From contig CAYZXU010000113.1 in the NCBI GenBank assembly GCA_964482535.1, positions 1 through 7,802 on the forward strand: 7,802 nucleotides of DNA, in the 5' to 3' direction. Shown piece by piece: positions 1-6,609 of this stretch (positions within the stretch are counted from its first letter, which is position 1; each line of letters opens with the position of its first letter). The position numbers were made by a program, and so were the translations under genes. The notes beneath the pieces were generated by a model. That model saw nothing but the letters and a program-made list of their open reading frames with translations, searched no databases and was not told the DNA's origin. The stretch is from CAYZXU01 sp964482535. GTDB lineage: Bacteria > Desulfobacterota > Desulfobacteria > Desulfobacterales > BuS5.

Positions 1-1008
1 TTAAGCAAGTTCGGCACAGACTACTACTTTCTTAAAAAACAGGCTTTTTTTGCATTGGCAGGCATTATGCTGATGGTTGCCTGCAAACATTTTCCCTACA
101 GATTTTACAGATATTTTGCATATCCTTTTATAATAATAGCATTGGCCATGCTTGTTGCAATTCATATTAAAGGATTAGGGTATTCAGCGAATGGAGCGAA
201 AAGATGGCTGGATTTAGGCTATTTCACTTTCCAGCCCTCTGAATTCGTAAAATTTTCCTTAATTATTTATCTTGCCTACTCAATGAATAAAAAACGGGAG
301 GCAATTAAAAAATTTTCAGTGGGTATAATACCCCATTCCATTATACTAATAATATTCGCTTTGCTCATATATAGTCAGCCTGACTTTGGAACTGTGCTTA
401 TCCTGTGTATTATAACATGGACAATGTTATTTGTCGGAGGTGCCAGAATATGGCACCTTTTACTTCCATTAATAGTCGCTGCCCCTTTTTTGTTCTTTTT
501 TATGATTAATTCAGAATACCGTCTTAAGCGACTTATCAGTTTTCTTGATCCATGGCGATATGCTGCCGACGGAGGTTACCAGATTATCCATTCCCTTATG
601 GCTTTCGGGTCAGGAGGAATAAGAGGCGCCGGGCTCGGCAAAGGATACCAGAAACTCTTTTACCTTCCTGAGCCCCACACGGATTTTATTTTTTCGGTGG
701 TGGGAGAAGAACTGGGGCTATTAGGGGTTATCGTTATTCTTGGACTTTATACGCTTATAATATGGCGGGGTACAAGCATTGCCAAAAATGCGGACGATGC
801 ATTTGGCGCTTTTATAGCTGTGGGCATTACAATTGCCCTGGGGCTTCAGATCTGTATTAATATCGGGGTCGGTCTCGGGCTTTTGCCTGCAAAGGGGCTT
901 ACTCTCCCATTTTTAAGTTATGGTGGAACATCACTGCTTTTGAGCATGGCTTATATAGGAGTGCTTATGAATATAAACAACTCCGGGTCAAAGGTGGAGG
1001 CAAAATGA
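1..1008 (+). CDS. ftsW: FtsW, septal peptidoglycan glycosyltransferase (SEDS family), 5'-truncated by window edge
   Basis: FtsW is a polytopic inner-membrane protein that polymerises lipid II into glycan strands at the septum, working with a class B PBP. The frame is open from base 1, where the translation begins LSKFGTDYYFLKKQ, matching the region before a family transmembrane helix. The true start is therefore upstream, and the in-frame TTG at 55 is not the start. About 335 residues are visible; I estimate 30-50 are missing compared with a usual length near 370-400. Family motifs, in visible-residue numbers: NGAKRW near 64-69, then FQPSE, PDFGT, FLDPW, GSGGIRGAGLG, PEPHTDFIF with the conserved Asp at 228 (the essential SEDS acid), and LPAKGLTLPFLSYGG at 295-309. 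Many hydrophobic helices are evident. The KG-LTLPF-SYGG form and the position next to murG favour FtsW over RodA. The sporulation paralogue SpoVE is very unlikely in this context. The stop overlaps the murG start. Confidence 0.97.
   Translation, partial: LSKFGTDYYFLKKQAFFALAGIMLMVACKHFPYRFYRYFAYPFIIIALAMLVAIHIKGLGYSANGAKRWLDLGYFTFQPSEFVKFSLIIYLAYSMNKKREAIKKFSVGIIPHSIILIIFALLIYSQPDFGTVLILCIITWTMLFVGGARIWHLLLPLIVAAPFLFFFMINSEYRLKRLISFLDPWRYAADGGYQIIHSLMAFGSGGIRGAGLGKGYQKLFYLPEPHTDFIFSVVGEELGLLGVIVILGLYTLIIWRGTSIAKNADDAFGAFIAVGITIALGLQICINIGVGLGLLPAKGLTLPFLSYGGTSLLLSMAYIGVLMNINNSGSKVEAK
438..458 (+). repeat. Inverted repeat inside ftsW, 7-bp perfect stem, 7-nt loop
   Basis: AGGTGCC (438-444) and GGCACCT (452-458) are perfect reverse complements around the loop AGAATAT. 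TTTTACTT follows at once, so the RNA would form a GC-rich hairpin before a short, interrupted U tract. It lies in coding sequence (FVGGARIWHLLL), so it may simply reflect codon choice. Any function as an attenuator or RNA processing site is speculative. Confidence 0.5.
993..1000 (+). promoter_or_regulatory. murG ribosome binding site within the ftsW 3' end
   Basis: GGTGGAGG, containing the GGAGG core at 996-1000, ends 4 nt before the ATG at 1005. The spacing is slightly short. The site supports a start at 1005 over the in-frame ATG at 1026, which has no comparable site upstream. Confidence 0.75.
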
Positions 1009-2156
1009 AAACCGGACCGGTTAGAATGATAATAGCAGGCGGAGGAACCGGAGGGCATCTTTTTCCTGGAATTTCCGTAGCCAGGGAACTGCTGTCCAGA
1101 AATTCTGAGAACAGGGTTCTTTTTGTTAATACAGGCAACCCGTTTGAAAAAAGAACTTTAAACAGAGCAGGTTTTAAATTTCAGACTGTTAAAGCAGAAG
1201 GCATCAAAAGCCGCTCTTTGACAAGCCAGATAATATCCATTTTAAAAATACCTTTTGGGTTATTTGAGTCCATATCGATTTTAAACAGATTCAAGCCCGA
1301 CATAGTGGCGGGCATGGGAAGTTATTCTTCATTTCCCGTGGTTATTTGTGCATGGCTTATGAGAATAAAAACAGTTTTATGTGAACAGAATATTCTGCCC
1401 GGGATTACAAATAAAATTTTATCCAATTTTGCAGATAAAACCTATCTTTCCTTTGACCGGACAGCCACAAGCTTTAAGAAAAAAAAGTGGCTTGTTACGG
1501 GTAATCCTGTGGACAGACAGATAGTTGAATATGCCAAAAAAATCAGACCAGGAAAAACCAGACCAAAAAAGACCGGATCAGAAAAAACTGAAAATTTCAG
1601 AATTCTTGTGCTTGGAGGAAGTCAGGGCGCTCACAGCATTAACACAGCCTTAATTAACGTCTTAAAACATATTAAAGATAGTACAAACTTTTATTTTGTG
1701 CACCAGACCGGCAAAGCAGATGAAAAAAAAGTAAGGGAGGCATATATGGTTCACGGGGTTAAAAGCCTGGTCAAACCATTTTTTGATGATATGCCCCTTC
1801 AGTATTTCAAGGCAGACCTGATTATATGCAGAGCCGGCGCAACCACAGTGGCGGAAGCAGCAGCCATTGGCAGAGGCATAATATTTATTCCCTTTCCCTT
1901 TGCGGCGGATAATCATCAGGTCTTAAATGCCCGACATCTTGCTGACAAGGGCGCTGCTGAAATGATTCTTGAAAAGGACCTGGGCGGAAGGCTGCTTGCC
2001 AGGAGAATCAACTATTATGCCTCACACAGGCAGGTTTTGGATTCAATAGGGATTAAGGCAAAAAAATTCGGTAAACCCGAAGCTGCAAAGGCAATTATAG
2101 ATGACTGCTACAAGTTGTTAAAAATAGGACCGCAGTCTGAAAGAGAAAGAAGATAA
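1005..2156 (+). CDS. murG: MurG, UDP-GlcNAc:lipid I N-acetylglucosaminyltransferase
   Basis: MurG transfers GlcNAc from UDP-GlcNAc to lipid I at the cytoplasmic face of the inner membrane, giving lipid II, the substrate of FtsW. It has a two-domain GT-B fold (family GT28). The N-terminal glycine-rich loop GGGTGGHLFPG covers residues 12-22, with His18 corresponding to the conserved catalytic-site His. GMGSYSSFP and EQNILPGITNK follow. The C-terminal UDP-GlcNAc domain has LGGSQGA (203-209) and CRAGATTVAEAAAIGRG, followed by PFPFAADNHQ. At 383 residues it is somewhat longer than the usual 355-365. The excess fits a basic, repetitive segment (about 180-197) between the two domains. The start at 1005 overlaps the ftsW stop as ATGA and has a good ribosome binding site, so the two genes are probably translationally coupled. 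Confidence 0.98.
   Translation: MKTGPVRMIIAGGGTGGHLFPGISVARELLSRNSENRVLFVNTGNPFEKRTLNRAGFKFQTVKAEGIKSRSLTSQIISILKIPFGLFESISILNRFKPDIVAGMGSYSSFPVVICAWLMRIKTVLCEQNILPGITNKILSNFADKTYLSFDRTATSFKKKKWLVTGNPVDRQIVEYAKKIRPGKTRPKKTGSEKTENFRILVLGGSQGAHSINTALINVLKHIKDSTNFYFVHQTGKADEKKVREAYMVHGVKSLVKPFFDDMPLQYFKADLIICRAGATTVAEAAAIGRGIIFIPFPFAADNHQVLNARHLADKGAAEMILEKDLGGRLLARRINYYASHRQVLDSIGIKAKKFGKPEAAKAIIDDCYKLLKIGPQSERERR
1542..1586 (+). repeat. Imperfect 15-bp tandem repeat, three units, in the murG linker
   Basis: Three 15-nt units run in frame: 1542-1556, 1557-1571 and 1572-1586. A degenerate partial fourth unit follows to about 1595. The units encode IRPGK, TRPKK and TGSEK, then TEN. The repeat lies between the N-domain (ending near GNPVDRQIVEYAKK) and the start of the C-domain (FRILVLGGSQGA). 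It looks like a small in-frame expansion in a flexible linker. Confidence 0.7.
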
Positions 2157-3529
2157 TGTATCTAAAAAAATATCATATTCATTTTGTGGGCATAGGGGGC
2201 ATAGGCATGAGCGGAATAGCTGAACTCCTGTTGAACCTTGGCTACAAAGTATCAGGGTCGGACACAAAATTATCGGATATCACAACACATTTAGAACAGT
2301 GTGGCGGTATTATCTATAAAGGCCACAAAAAGGATCAGATACCCGGCGCTGATGTTGTTGTGACCTCTTCAGCCATAGGCGATGATAATCCGGAGGTTAT
2401 TGCCTCAAGAGAGGCATCAATACCTGTTATACCAAGGGCCGAGATGCTTGCGGAACTTATGCGTCTTAAATACAGCGTAGCGGTTTCAGGGGCACACGGC
2501 AAAACATCCACCACTTCGATAATAGCATCAGTATTAAATAAAGGGGGGCTTGACCCCACTGTTGTAATAGGCGGAAAATTAAACAGCATAGGGTCAAATG
2601 CCCGTTTGGGACAGGGGGAATTTATCGTTGCCGAGGCCGATGAAAGCGATGGCTCGTTTTTGAAATTTTCTCCAACCATAGCAGTTGTCACCAATATAGA
2701 CAGGGAACATCTTGATTTCTATAAAGACCTGGACGCAATAAAAAAAGTTTTTTTAAGTTTTATAGACAGAATACCCTTTTACGGGCTTGCGGTTCTATGC
2801 CTGGACAACGAAGCAATACAGGATATTATACCTGAAATAAAGAAACGTTTTACCACATATGGATTGAGCGCCCAGGCAGATTTTCAGGCAAGAGATGTTG
2901 TTTTTGCAGGTCAAAAGAGCAGATTTTCCGTTTACCGGCATGGAAAAAAACTTGGAGATGTAACGGCGAATCTTCCAGGCCTGCACAATGTATATAACTG
3001 TCTCGCAAGCATAGTTACCGGTGTTGAGCTTGATATTCCCTTTGATGTTATTAAAAGCGCCCTGGAAACTCTTGATGGAGTTCACAGAAGATTTGAAATT
3101 AAAAGCGAAGTTAACGGCATTGCTGTTGTGGACGACTATGGACATCATCCTACTGAAATAAAAACTACTCTACAGGCATTGAGTGAATGCTGGCCCGGCA
3201 AACGAAAAGTTGTTGTATTTCAGCCCCACAGATACACAAGAACCAGGGCACTTTTTGATGATTTTTCCCGTGCATTTTATCATTCGGACCTGCTTATAGT
3301 CTTACCCATATTTGCTGCCGGAGAGGAGGAGATCCAGGGAGTAGACAGCCAGACCCTTTGCAGCGCAATAAGAGCACACGGTCATAAAAACGTACTTTAT
3401 ATTGAGAGCCTGGAACATGGGGTAAATCATATAAAAAAAATTCTAACAAAAGGTGATGTGCTGCTTACACTTGGCGCCGGGAATGTCTGGAAGGTCGGAC
3501 AAGAATTTATAGATAATTATGCGGATTAA
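2156..3529 (+). CDS. murC: MurC, UDP-N-acetylmuramate--L-alanine ligase
   Basis: MurC is the cytoplasmic ATP-dependent ligase that adds L-Ala to UDP-MurNAc, the first step of stem-peptide assembly. The N-terminal UDP-binding Rossmann motif is GIGGIGMSGIAELL (12-25). The central ATPase domain carries the P-loop GAHGKTSTT (112-120), EADESDGSF (160-168) and TNIDREHLDFY. The C-terminal domain has HRRFE (310-314), DDYGHHPTE (326-334), FQPHRYTRT and LGAGNVWKVG. The 457-residue length is typical. GVHRRFE and the DDYGHHPTEI block fit MurC, and its position between murG and murB argues against the recycling ligase Mpl. The ATG shares its A with the murG TAA stop (TAATG). Only a purine-rich AGAAAGAAG lies upstream, without a GGAG core, so initiation probably depends on coupling to murG translation. 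Confidence 0.98.
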   Translation: MYLKKYHIHFVGIGGIGMSGIAELLLNLGYKVSGSDTKLSDITTHLEQCGGIIYKGHKKDQIPGADVVVTSSAIGDDNPEVIASREASIPVIPRAEMLAELMRLKYSVAVSGAHGKTSTTSIIASVLNKGGLDPTVVIGGKLNSIGSNARLGQGEFIVAEADESDGSFLKFSPTIAVVTNIDREHLDFYKDLDAIKKVFLSFIDRIPFYGLAVLCLDNEAIQDIIPEIKKRFTTYGLSAQADFQARDVVFAGQKSRFSVYRHGKKLGDVTANLPGLHNVYNCLASIVTGVELDIPFDVIKSALETLDGVHRRFEIKSEVNGIAVVDDYGHHPTEIKTTLQALSECWPGKRKVVVFQPHRYTRTRALFDDFSRAFYHSDLLIVLPIFAAGEEEIQGVDSQTLCSAIRAHGHKNVLYIESLEHGVNHIKKILTKGDVLLTLGAGNVWKVGQEFIDNYAD

Positions 3530-4460
3530 TGCAGATATAAAAAAAAATCTACTGCATATTATGGGAGAAAGGATAAAATTTGATGAGCCCATGCACAGGC
3601 ATACATCTTTTAAAGCAGGCGGCCCGGCAGATGCTTTTGCGGTGCCGGACAGCTATGACAGGCTTTTGCAGCTTATCCAGTATGCCGGATATGAAAAGAT
3701 AGACTATTTTATACTTGGAGACGGAACAAATACACTTGTTAAAGACAAGGGCTTCAGGGGGATTATAATTTTGCTTAAAGATTGTCTTAACAAAATTGTT
3801 GAAAAAAAAAGAGAATCAAAAAGCATAATTATTGAAGCAATGGCAGGTGTAAAGTTGAATAAACTGTGCTCCTTTGCCATTAAAAATGGGTTTAAGGGTT
3901 TGAACTTTGCGACAGGAATTCCCGGCACCGTGGGCGGAGGCATAATAATGAATGCCGGCACAAACAAAGGATCAATGCAGGATGTCATAGATTCGATAAA
4001 TGTTTTAATGCCCACGGGGCAAACAAAAAGAATCGATGCATGTAATCTTGATTTCGGATACAGGAAGCTTTTATTTAAAAAAAATATTGAACTAAAAGGA
4101 ACTGTTATACTTGGAGGCAGCTTTAAGCTTGTCATGGGAGATTCGGATAAATTACGCCAGGAAGCAAAAACGATTTTTAAACAGCGATCTATTAAACATC
4201 CCATGGGATATCCAAGCGCAGGTTCGTTTTTTAAAAATCCGGCTGCAGGTAAAACTGCAGGTGAACTGATAGATATGGCAGGGTTAAAGGGCAAAAAAAC
4301 AGGAGACGCCCAGATTTCACAAAAACACGCAAACTTTATAATTAACAGGGGCAGATCATCGGCAGGGGATATTCTTTCTTTAATGGAGCTTGTACAGGAA
4401 ACAGTTCAAAAAAAATTTAACATTCATTTAAATCCTGAAGTAAAGATTATCGGAGAATAA
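3519..4460 (+). CDS. murB: MurB, UDP-N-acetylenolpyruvoylglucosamine reductase
   Basis: MurB is a cytoplasmic FAD enzyme that uses NADPH to reduce enolpyruvyl-UDP-GlcNAc to UDP-MurNAc, the substrate of MurC. FAD-domain motifs: HTSFKAGGPAD (28-38), LGDGTNTLV (66-74) and GIPGTVGG (133-140) followed by MNAG. FGYR sits at 179-182. The block PSAGSFFKNP (232-241) contains Ser236, aligned with the proton-donating Ser, and the C-terminus has LNPEVKIIG with Glu307, the conserved catalytic acid. The 313-residue length and compact layout suggest the shorter type II MurB rather than the E. coli type; this is inferred. The start at 3519 overlaps murC by 11 nt and has no convincing Shine-Dalgarno sequence. 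The in-frame ATG at 3561 has none either but still precedes all motifs, so the start is less certain than the identity. The gene contains two A9 runs (3539-3547, 3802-3810). Confidence 0.96.
   Translation: MRINADIKKNLLHIMGERIKFDEPMHRHTSFKAGGPADAFAVPDSYDRLLQLIQYAGYEKIDYFILGDGTNTLVKDKGFRGIIILLKDCLNKIVEKKRESKSIIIEAMAGVKLNKLCSFAIKNGFKGLNFATGIPGTVGGGIIMNAGTNKGSMQDVIDSINVLMPTGQTKRIDACNLDFGYRKLLFKKNIELKGTVILGGSFKLVMGDSDKLRQEAKTIFKQRSIKHPMGYPSAGSFFKNPAAGKTAGELIDMAGLKGKKTGDAQISQKHANFIINRGRSSAGDILSLMELVQETVQKKFNIHLNPEVKIIGE
4452..4456 (+). promoter_or_regulatory. ftsQ ribosome binding site
   Basis: GGAGA at the very end of murB lies 6 nt before the ATG at 4463, with the murB stop TAA between them. This is moderate strength with good spacing, and it fixes the ftsQ start. 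Confidence 0.7.
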
Positions 4461-4462
4461 TA

Positions 4463-5323
4463 ATGAAAAAAAATCGTTTTAAAAACGCGGAATCTCAAAA
4501 CCGTAAAGATTTTTTTAAAAAAGCTATAACATTATTCAAGCTATTATCATGGGTAGCCCTTGTTGTCTTAATAAGTTTTTCCTTTATATTCCTGTACGAT
4601 TGTATAACCCAGTGTGAGTATTTCAACATAAAAAAAATTAATATAACCGGTGCGGACATTCTGCCAAAAAAAACTATCCTGCAGCAGGCAGGGCTGGATT
4701 TTAATAAAAATAACAGGATTAACATTCTGGCAATAAACCTGTCCACGGTTAGAAAGAGACTGCTGGCACATCCCATGATAGAAGATGCAGGGGTAAAAAG
4801 AAAACTGCCCGGCACAGTAGATATAAGTATTAAAGAGCAAAAACCCCTTGCTGTTATAGATCTTGGGAAAAAATTTGTCATAAATAAAAAAGGTGAAGTG
4901 TTTAAAGAATTAAGTTCAACAGATCCTTTGCACCTCCCCGTTATAACCGGACTTAAATTTTCAGATTTAAACGCAGACGGTCGGACAATCAGCGCTTCCT
5001 TCAAGGCCGTTATGAAGGTTCTGCATCTCGGCCAAAAATCGGAAAGCGTAATACCCAACAGTTCCTTAAAGATGATAAGAGTAGACAGGGAGACAGGCAT
5101 AACGCTTCATACAATCAACAGCATTAAAACCATAAAGCTTGGTTATAATAATTTTTCAGATAAGTACAAACGGTTTAAAAATATTTTATATTACATAAAA
5201 GAAAGAAACGATTTTCCTAATATTATATCAATTGATTTAAACAACCCTGACCGAGTTGTAGCCAACCCCGTAAAAATAGAATCATCTGCTGTTAAAAAGA
5301 CCTTAAATAAAAGGGAGGCATAA
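4463..5323 (+). CDS. ftsQ: FtsQ/DivIB-type cell division protein
   Basis: FtsQ is a bitopic inner-membrane protein that, with FtsL and FtsB, connects the Z-ring to septal wall synthesis. The layout is the expected one. A short, basic cytoplasmic tail (about 1-26, rich in Lys and Arg) is followed by one hydrophobic segment (about 27-45, LLSWVALVVLISFSFIFLY). Next is a periplasmic POTRA domain (about 53-121), which starts YFNIKKINITGADILPKKTI and includes NILAINLSTVRKRLLAHPMIEDAGVKRKLPGTVDISIKEQKPLAVI. A beta-rich FtsQ domain follows to about 265. The 286-residue length is normal. The sequence diverges fast in this family, so identity rests on the POTRA signature, the topology and the slot between murB and ftsA. 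The start has a GGAGA site at 6 nt. The final codons (KREA) overlap the ftsA ribosome binding site. Confidence 0.93.
   Translation: MKKNRFKNAESQNRKDFFKKAITLFKLLSWVALVVLISFSFIFLYDCITQCEYFNIKKINITGADILPKKTILQQAGLDFNKNNRINILAINLSTVRKRLLAHPMIEDAGVKRKLPGTVDISIKEQKPLAVIDLGKKFVINKKGEVFKELSSTDPLHLPVITGLKFSDLNADGRTISASFKAVMKVLHLGQKSESVIPNSSLKMIRVDRETGITLHTINSIKTIKLGYNNFSDKYKRFKNILYYIKERNDFPNIISIDLNNPDRVVANPVKIESSAVKKTLNKREA
5312..5318 (+). promoter_or_regulatory. Strong ftsA ribosome binding site
   Basis: AGGGAGG, with the GGAGG core at 5314-5318, ends 7 nt before the ATG at 5326. It lies in the last codons of ftsQ. The spacing is near ideal, which fixes the ftsA start and predicts efficient initiation. 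Confidence 0.85.
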
Positions 5324-5325
5324 AA

Positions 5326-6552
5326 ATGCAGGAACGTGGAAATATTGTTGTAGGTCTTGATATAGGCACAACTAAAATATGTGCTGTCGTAGGTGAAATA
5401 ACCGGCGATTCTATAAATATCATAGGAATAGGCACTCATCCGTCAATAGGGCTGAGAAAAGGCGTAGTCGTAAATATAGAAGCTACTGTGAAATCCATTA
5501 AAAAAGCAGTTGAAGAAGCAGAACTTATGGCGGGGTGTGAAATCTCATCAGTATATGCAGGAATTGCGGGCGGTCATATAACCGGTTTCAACAGCAAGGG
5601 AATTGTGGCCATAAAGGGCACGGAAATAACTCAAAAGGATATTGACCGTGTGACTGACGCTGCCAGGGCAGTTGCCATACCCATGGAAAGAGAAGTAATA
5701 CATGTTCTGCCCCAGGAGTATATTGTTGATGATCAAATCGGCATTCAAAATCCCATAGGGATGGCAGGCGTAAGACTGGAAGCAAAGATACATATAGTTA
5801 CAGGAGCAGTAACATCCGCCCACAATATTGTTAAATGCGTAAACAGGGCAGGACTTGATGTGGCTGATATTGTGCTTGAGCCCCTGGCTTCTGCCGAAGC
5901 TGTTTTAACAGGTGAAGAAAAAGAACTGGGAGTTGCATTGCTTGATCTTGGCGGAGGCACCACGGATCTTGCTGTTTTTGCAGGAAGTAACATAAAGCAT
6001 ACATTTGTTCTTTCTCTTGGGGGGGATAATCTTACAAACGATGTGGCCATAGGGCTGCGCGCACCCCTTAATGAAGCTGAAAAAATCAAAAAAAAATACG
6101 GTTCATGTATTTCAAAAAATATCAGCACTGAAGAGACCATCGAAGTGCCGGGCATGGGAGGCCGAGGTCCCAAACAACTTCCAAGGCAGATATTGGGAGA
6201 GATTATTGAACCAAGAATGGATGAAATTTTTACGCTGATAAAAAGAGAAATCTATAAATCTGAAATGGAAAATATAATTGTATCCGGTATGATTTTAACA
6301 GGAGGCGCTTCTCAACTGAATGATTTGCCTGAGCTGGCTGAATCCATATTTGATGTTCCCACAAGGCTGGGAAAACCACGCGGGATAACCGGCCTTGTGG
6401 ATGTGGTAAATAATCCCATGTATTCAACGGGAGTAGGTCTGGTTTTATATGGAGCAAAAAACAAGACCGGAAAAAAAATCAGAATTCGTGACAGCAATAT
6501 TTTTAACCGTATTTTAGGTATAATGAAAAAATGGTTTAAGGAAGTGGTTTGA
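5326..6552 (+). CDS. ftsA: FtsA, actin-like membrane anchor of the Z-ring
   Basis: FtsA is an ATP-binding actin homologue that tethers FtsZ filaments to the inner membrane and recruits later division proteins. The phosphate-1 motif VVGLDIGTTKICAVVGE is at 8-24. The FtsA-specific 1C subdomain (about 85-165, in place of actin subdomain 1B) includes QEYIVDDQIGIQNPIGM. The phosphate-2 motif DLGGGTTD is at 207-214, and the adenosine motif LTGGASQL is at 324-331, followed by GKPRGITGL. The C-terminus, FNRILGIMKKWFKEVV (393-408), is a typical amphipathic membrane-targeting helix with alternating bulky hydrophobic and Lys/Arg residues. The 408-residue length is typical. The 1C domain and the C-terminal helix separate it from MreB, DnaK and PilM. 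It starts 2 nt after ftsQ and lies directly upstream of its partner ftsZ. A G7 run sits at 6017-6023. Confidence 0.98.
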   Translation: MQERGNIVVGLDIGTTKICAVVGEITGDSINIIGIGTHPSIGLRKGVVVNIEATVKSIKKAVEEAELMAGCEISSVYAGIAGGHITGFNSKGIVAIKGTEITQKDIDRVTDAARAVAIPMEREVIHVLPQEYIVDDQIGIQNPIGMAGVRLEAKIHIVTGAVTSAHNIVKCVNRAGLDVADIVLEPLASAEAVLTGEEKELGVALLDLGGGTTDLAVFAGSNIKHTFVLSLGGDNLTNDVAIGLRAPLNEAEKIKKKYGSCISKNISTEETIEVPGMGGRGPKQLPRQILGEIIEPRMDEIFTLIKREIYKSEMENIIVSGMILTGGASQLNDLPELAESIFDVPTRLGKPRGITGLVDVVNNPMYSTGVGLVLYGAKNKTGKKIRIRDSNIFNRILGIMKKWFKEVV

Positions 6553-6609
6553 CGGTTTATACGGCAGGCATTTTTTTAACAATAAAAGATAAAAAAAGGG
6601 AGGTGAAAA
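6553..6609 (+). promoter_or_regulatory. ftsA-ftsZ intergenic leader
   Basis: This 57-nt stretch is the only gap of more than 2 nt between genes in the window. It is AT-rich, with a T7 run (6571-6577) and an A7 run (6591-6597), and ends in the ftsZ ribosome binding site. No GC stem precedes the T run, so it does not look like an intrinsic terminator. TTGACG at 6549-6554, over the ftsA stop, resembles a -35 box, but no good -10 box lies 16-18 nt downstream. A separate ftsZ promoter is therefore possible but unproven. Confidence 0.4.
6599..6606 (+). promoter_or_regulatory. Near-perfect ftsZ ribosome binding site
   Basis: GGAGGTGA is an uninterrupted 8-nt complement to the usual 16S rRNA 3' tail. 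Its GGAGG core (6599-6603) ends 6 nt before the ATG at 6610. This is the strongest site in the window, matching the abundance expected of FtsZ, and it settles the ftsZ start. Confidence 0.9.

Noticed and set aside
55..57. TTG at 55 as the ftsW start
   Set aside because: The same frame is open to base 1, and the upstream residues (FGTDYYFLKKQ) match the FtsW family, so the gene simply continues beyond the window.
2545..2557. GGGG-CTTGA-CCCC inverted repeat in murC
   Set aside because: The stem is only 4 bp and cannot be extended, and it lies in coding sequence. Chance is sufficient.
4245..4262. Direct repeat of CTGCAGGT in murB
   Set aside because: It is two short copies encoding similar Ala-Gly residues in a conserved block. 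There is no sign of a mobile or regulatory element.
3704..4294. Long antisense open frame (196 codons) opposite murB
   Set aside because: It lies wholly within a well-supported conserved gene, and its translation shows no recognisable domain. It reads as a shadow of murB codon use.
4495..5100. Antisense open frame (201 codons) opposite ftsQ with hydrophobic stretches
   Set aside because: It overlaps the membrane and POTRA coding region of ftsQ on the other strand. No recognisable family was seen, and the sense gene explains the region.
6571..6577. T7 run after ftsA as an intrinsic terminator
   Set aside because: No GC-rich inverted repeat precedes it, and termination here would separate ftsA from ftsZ.
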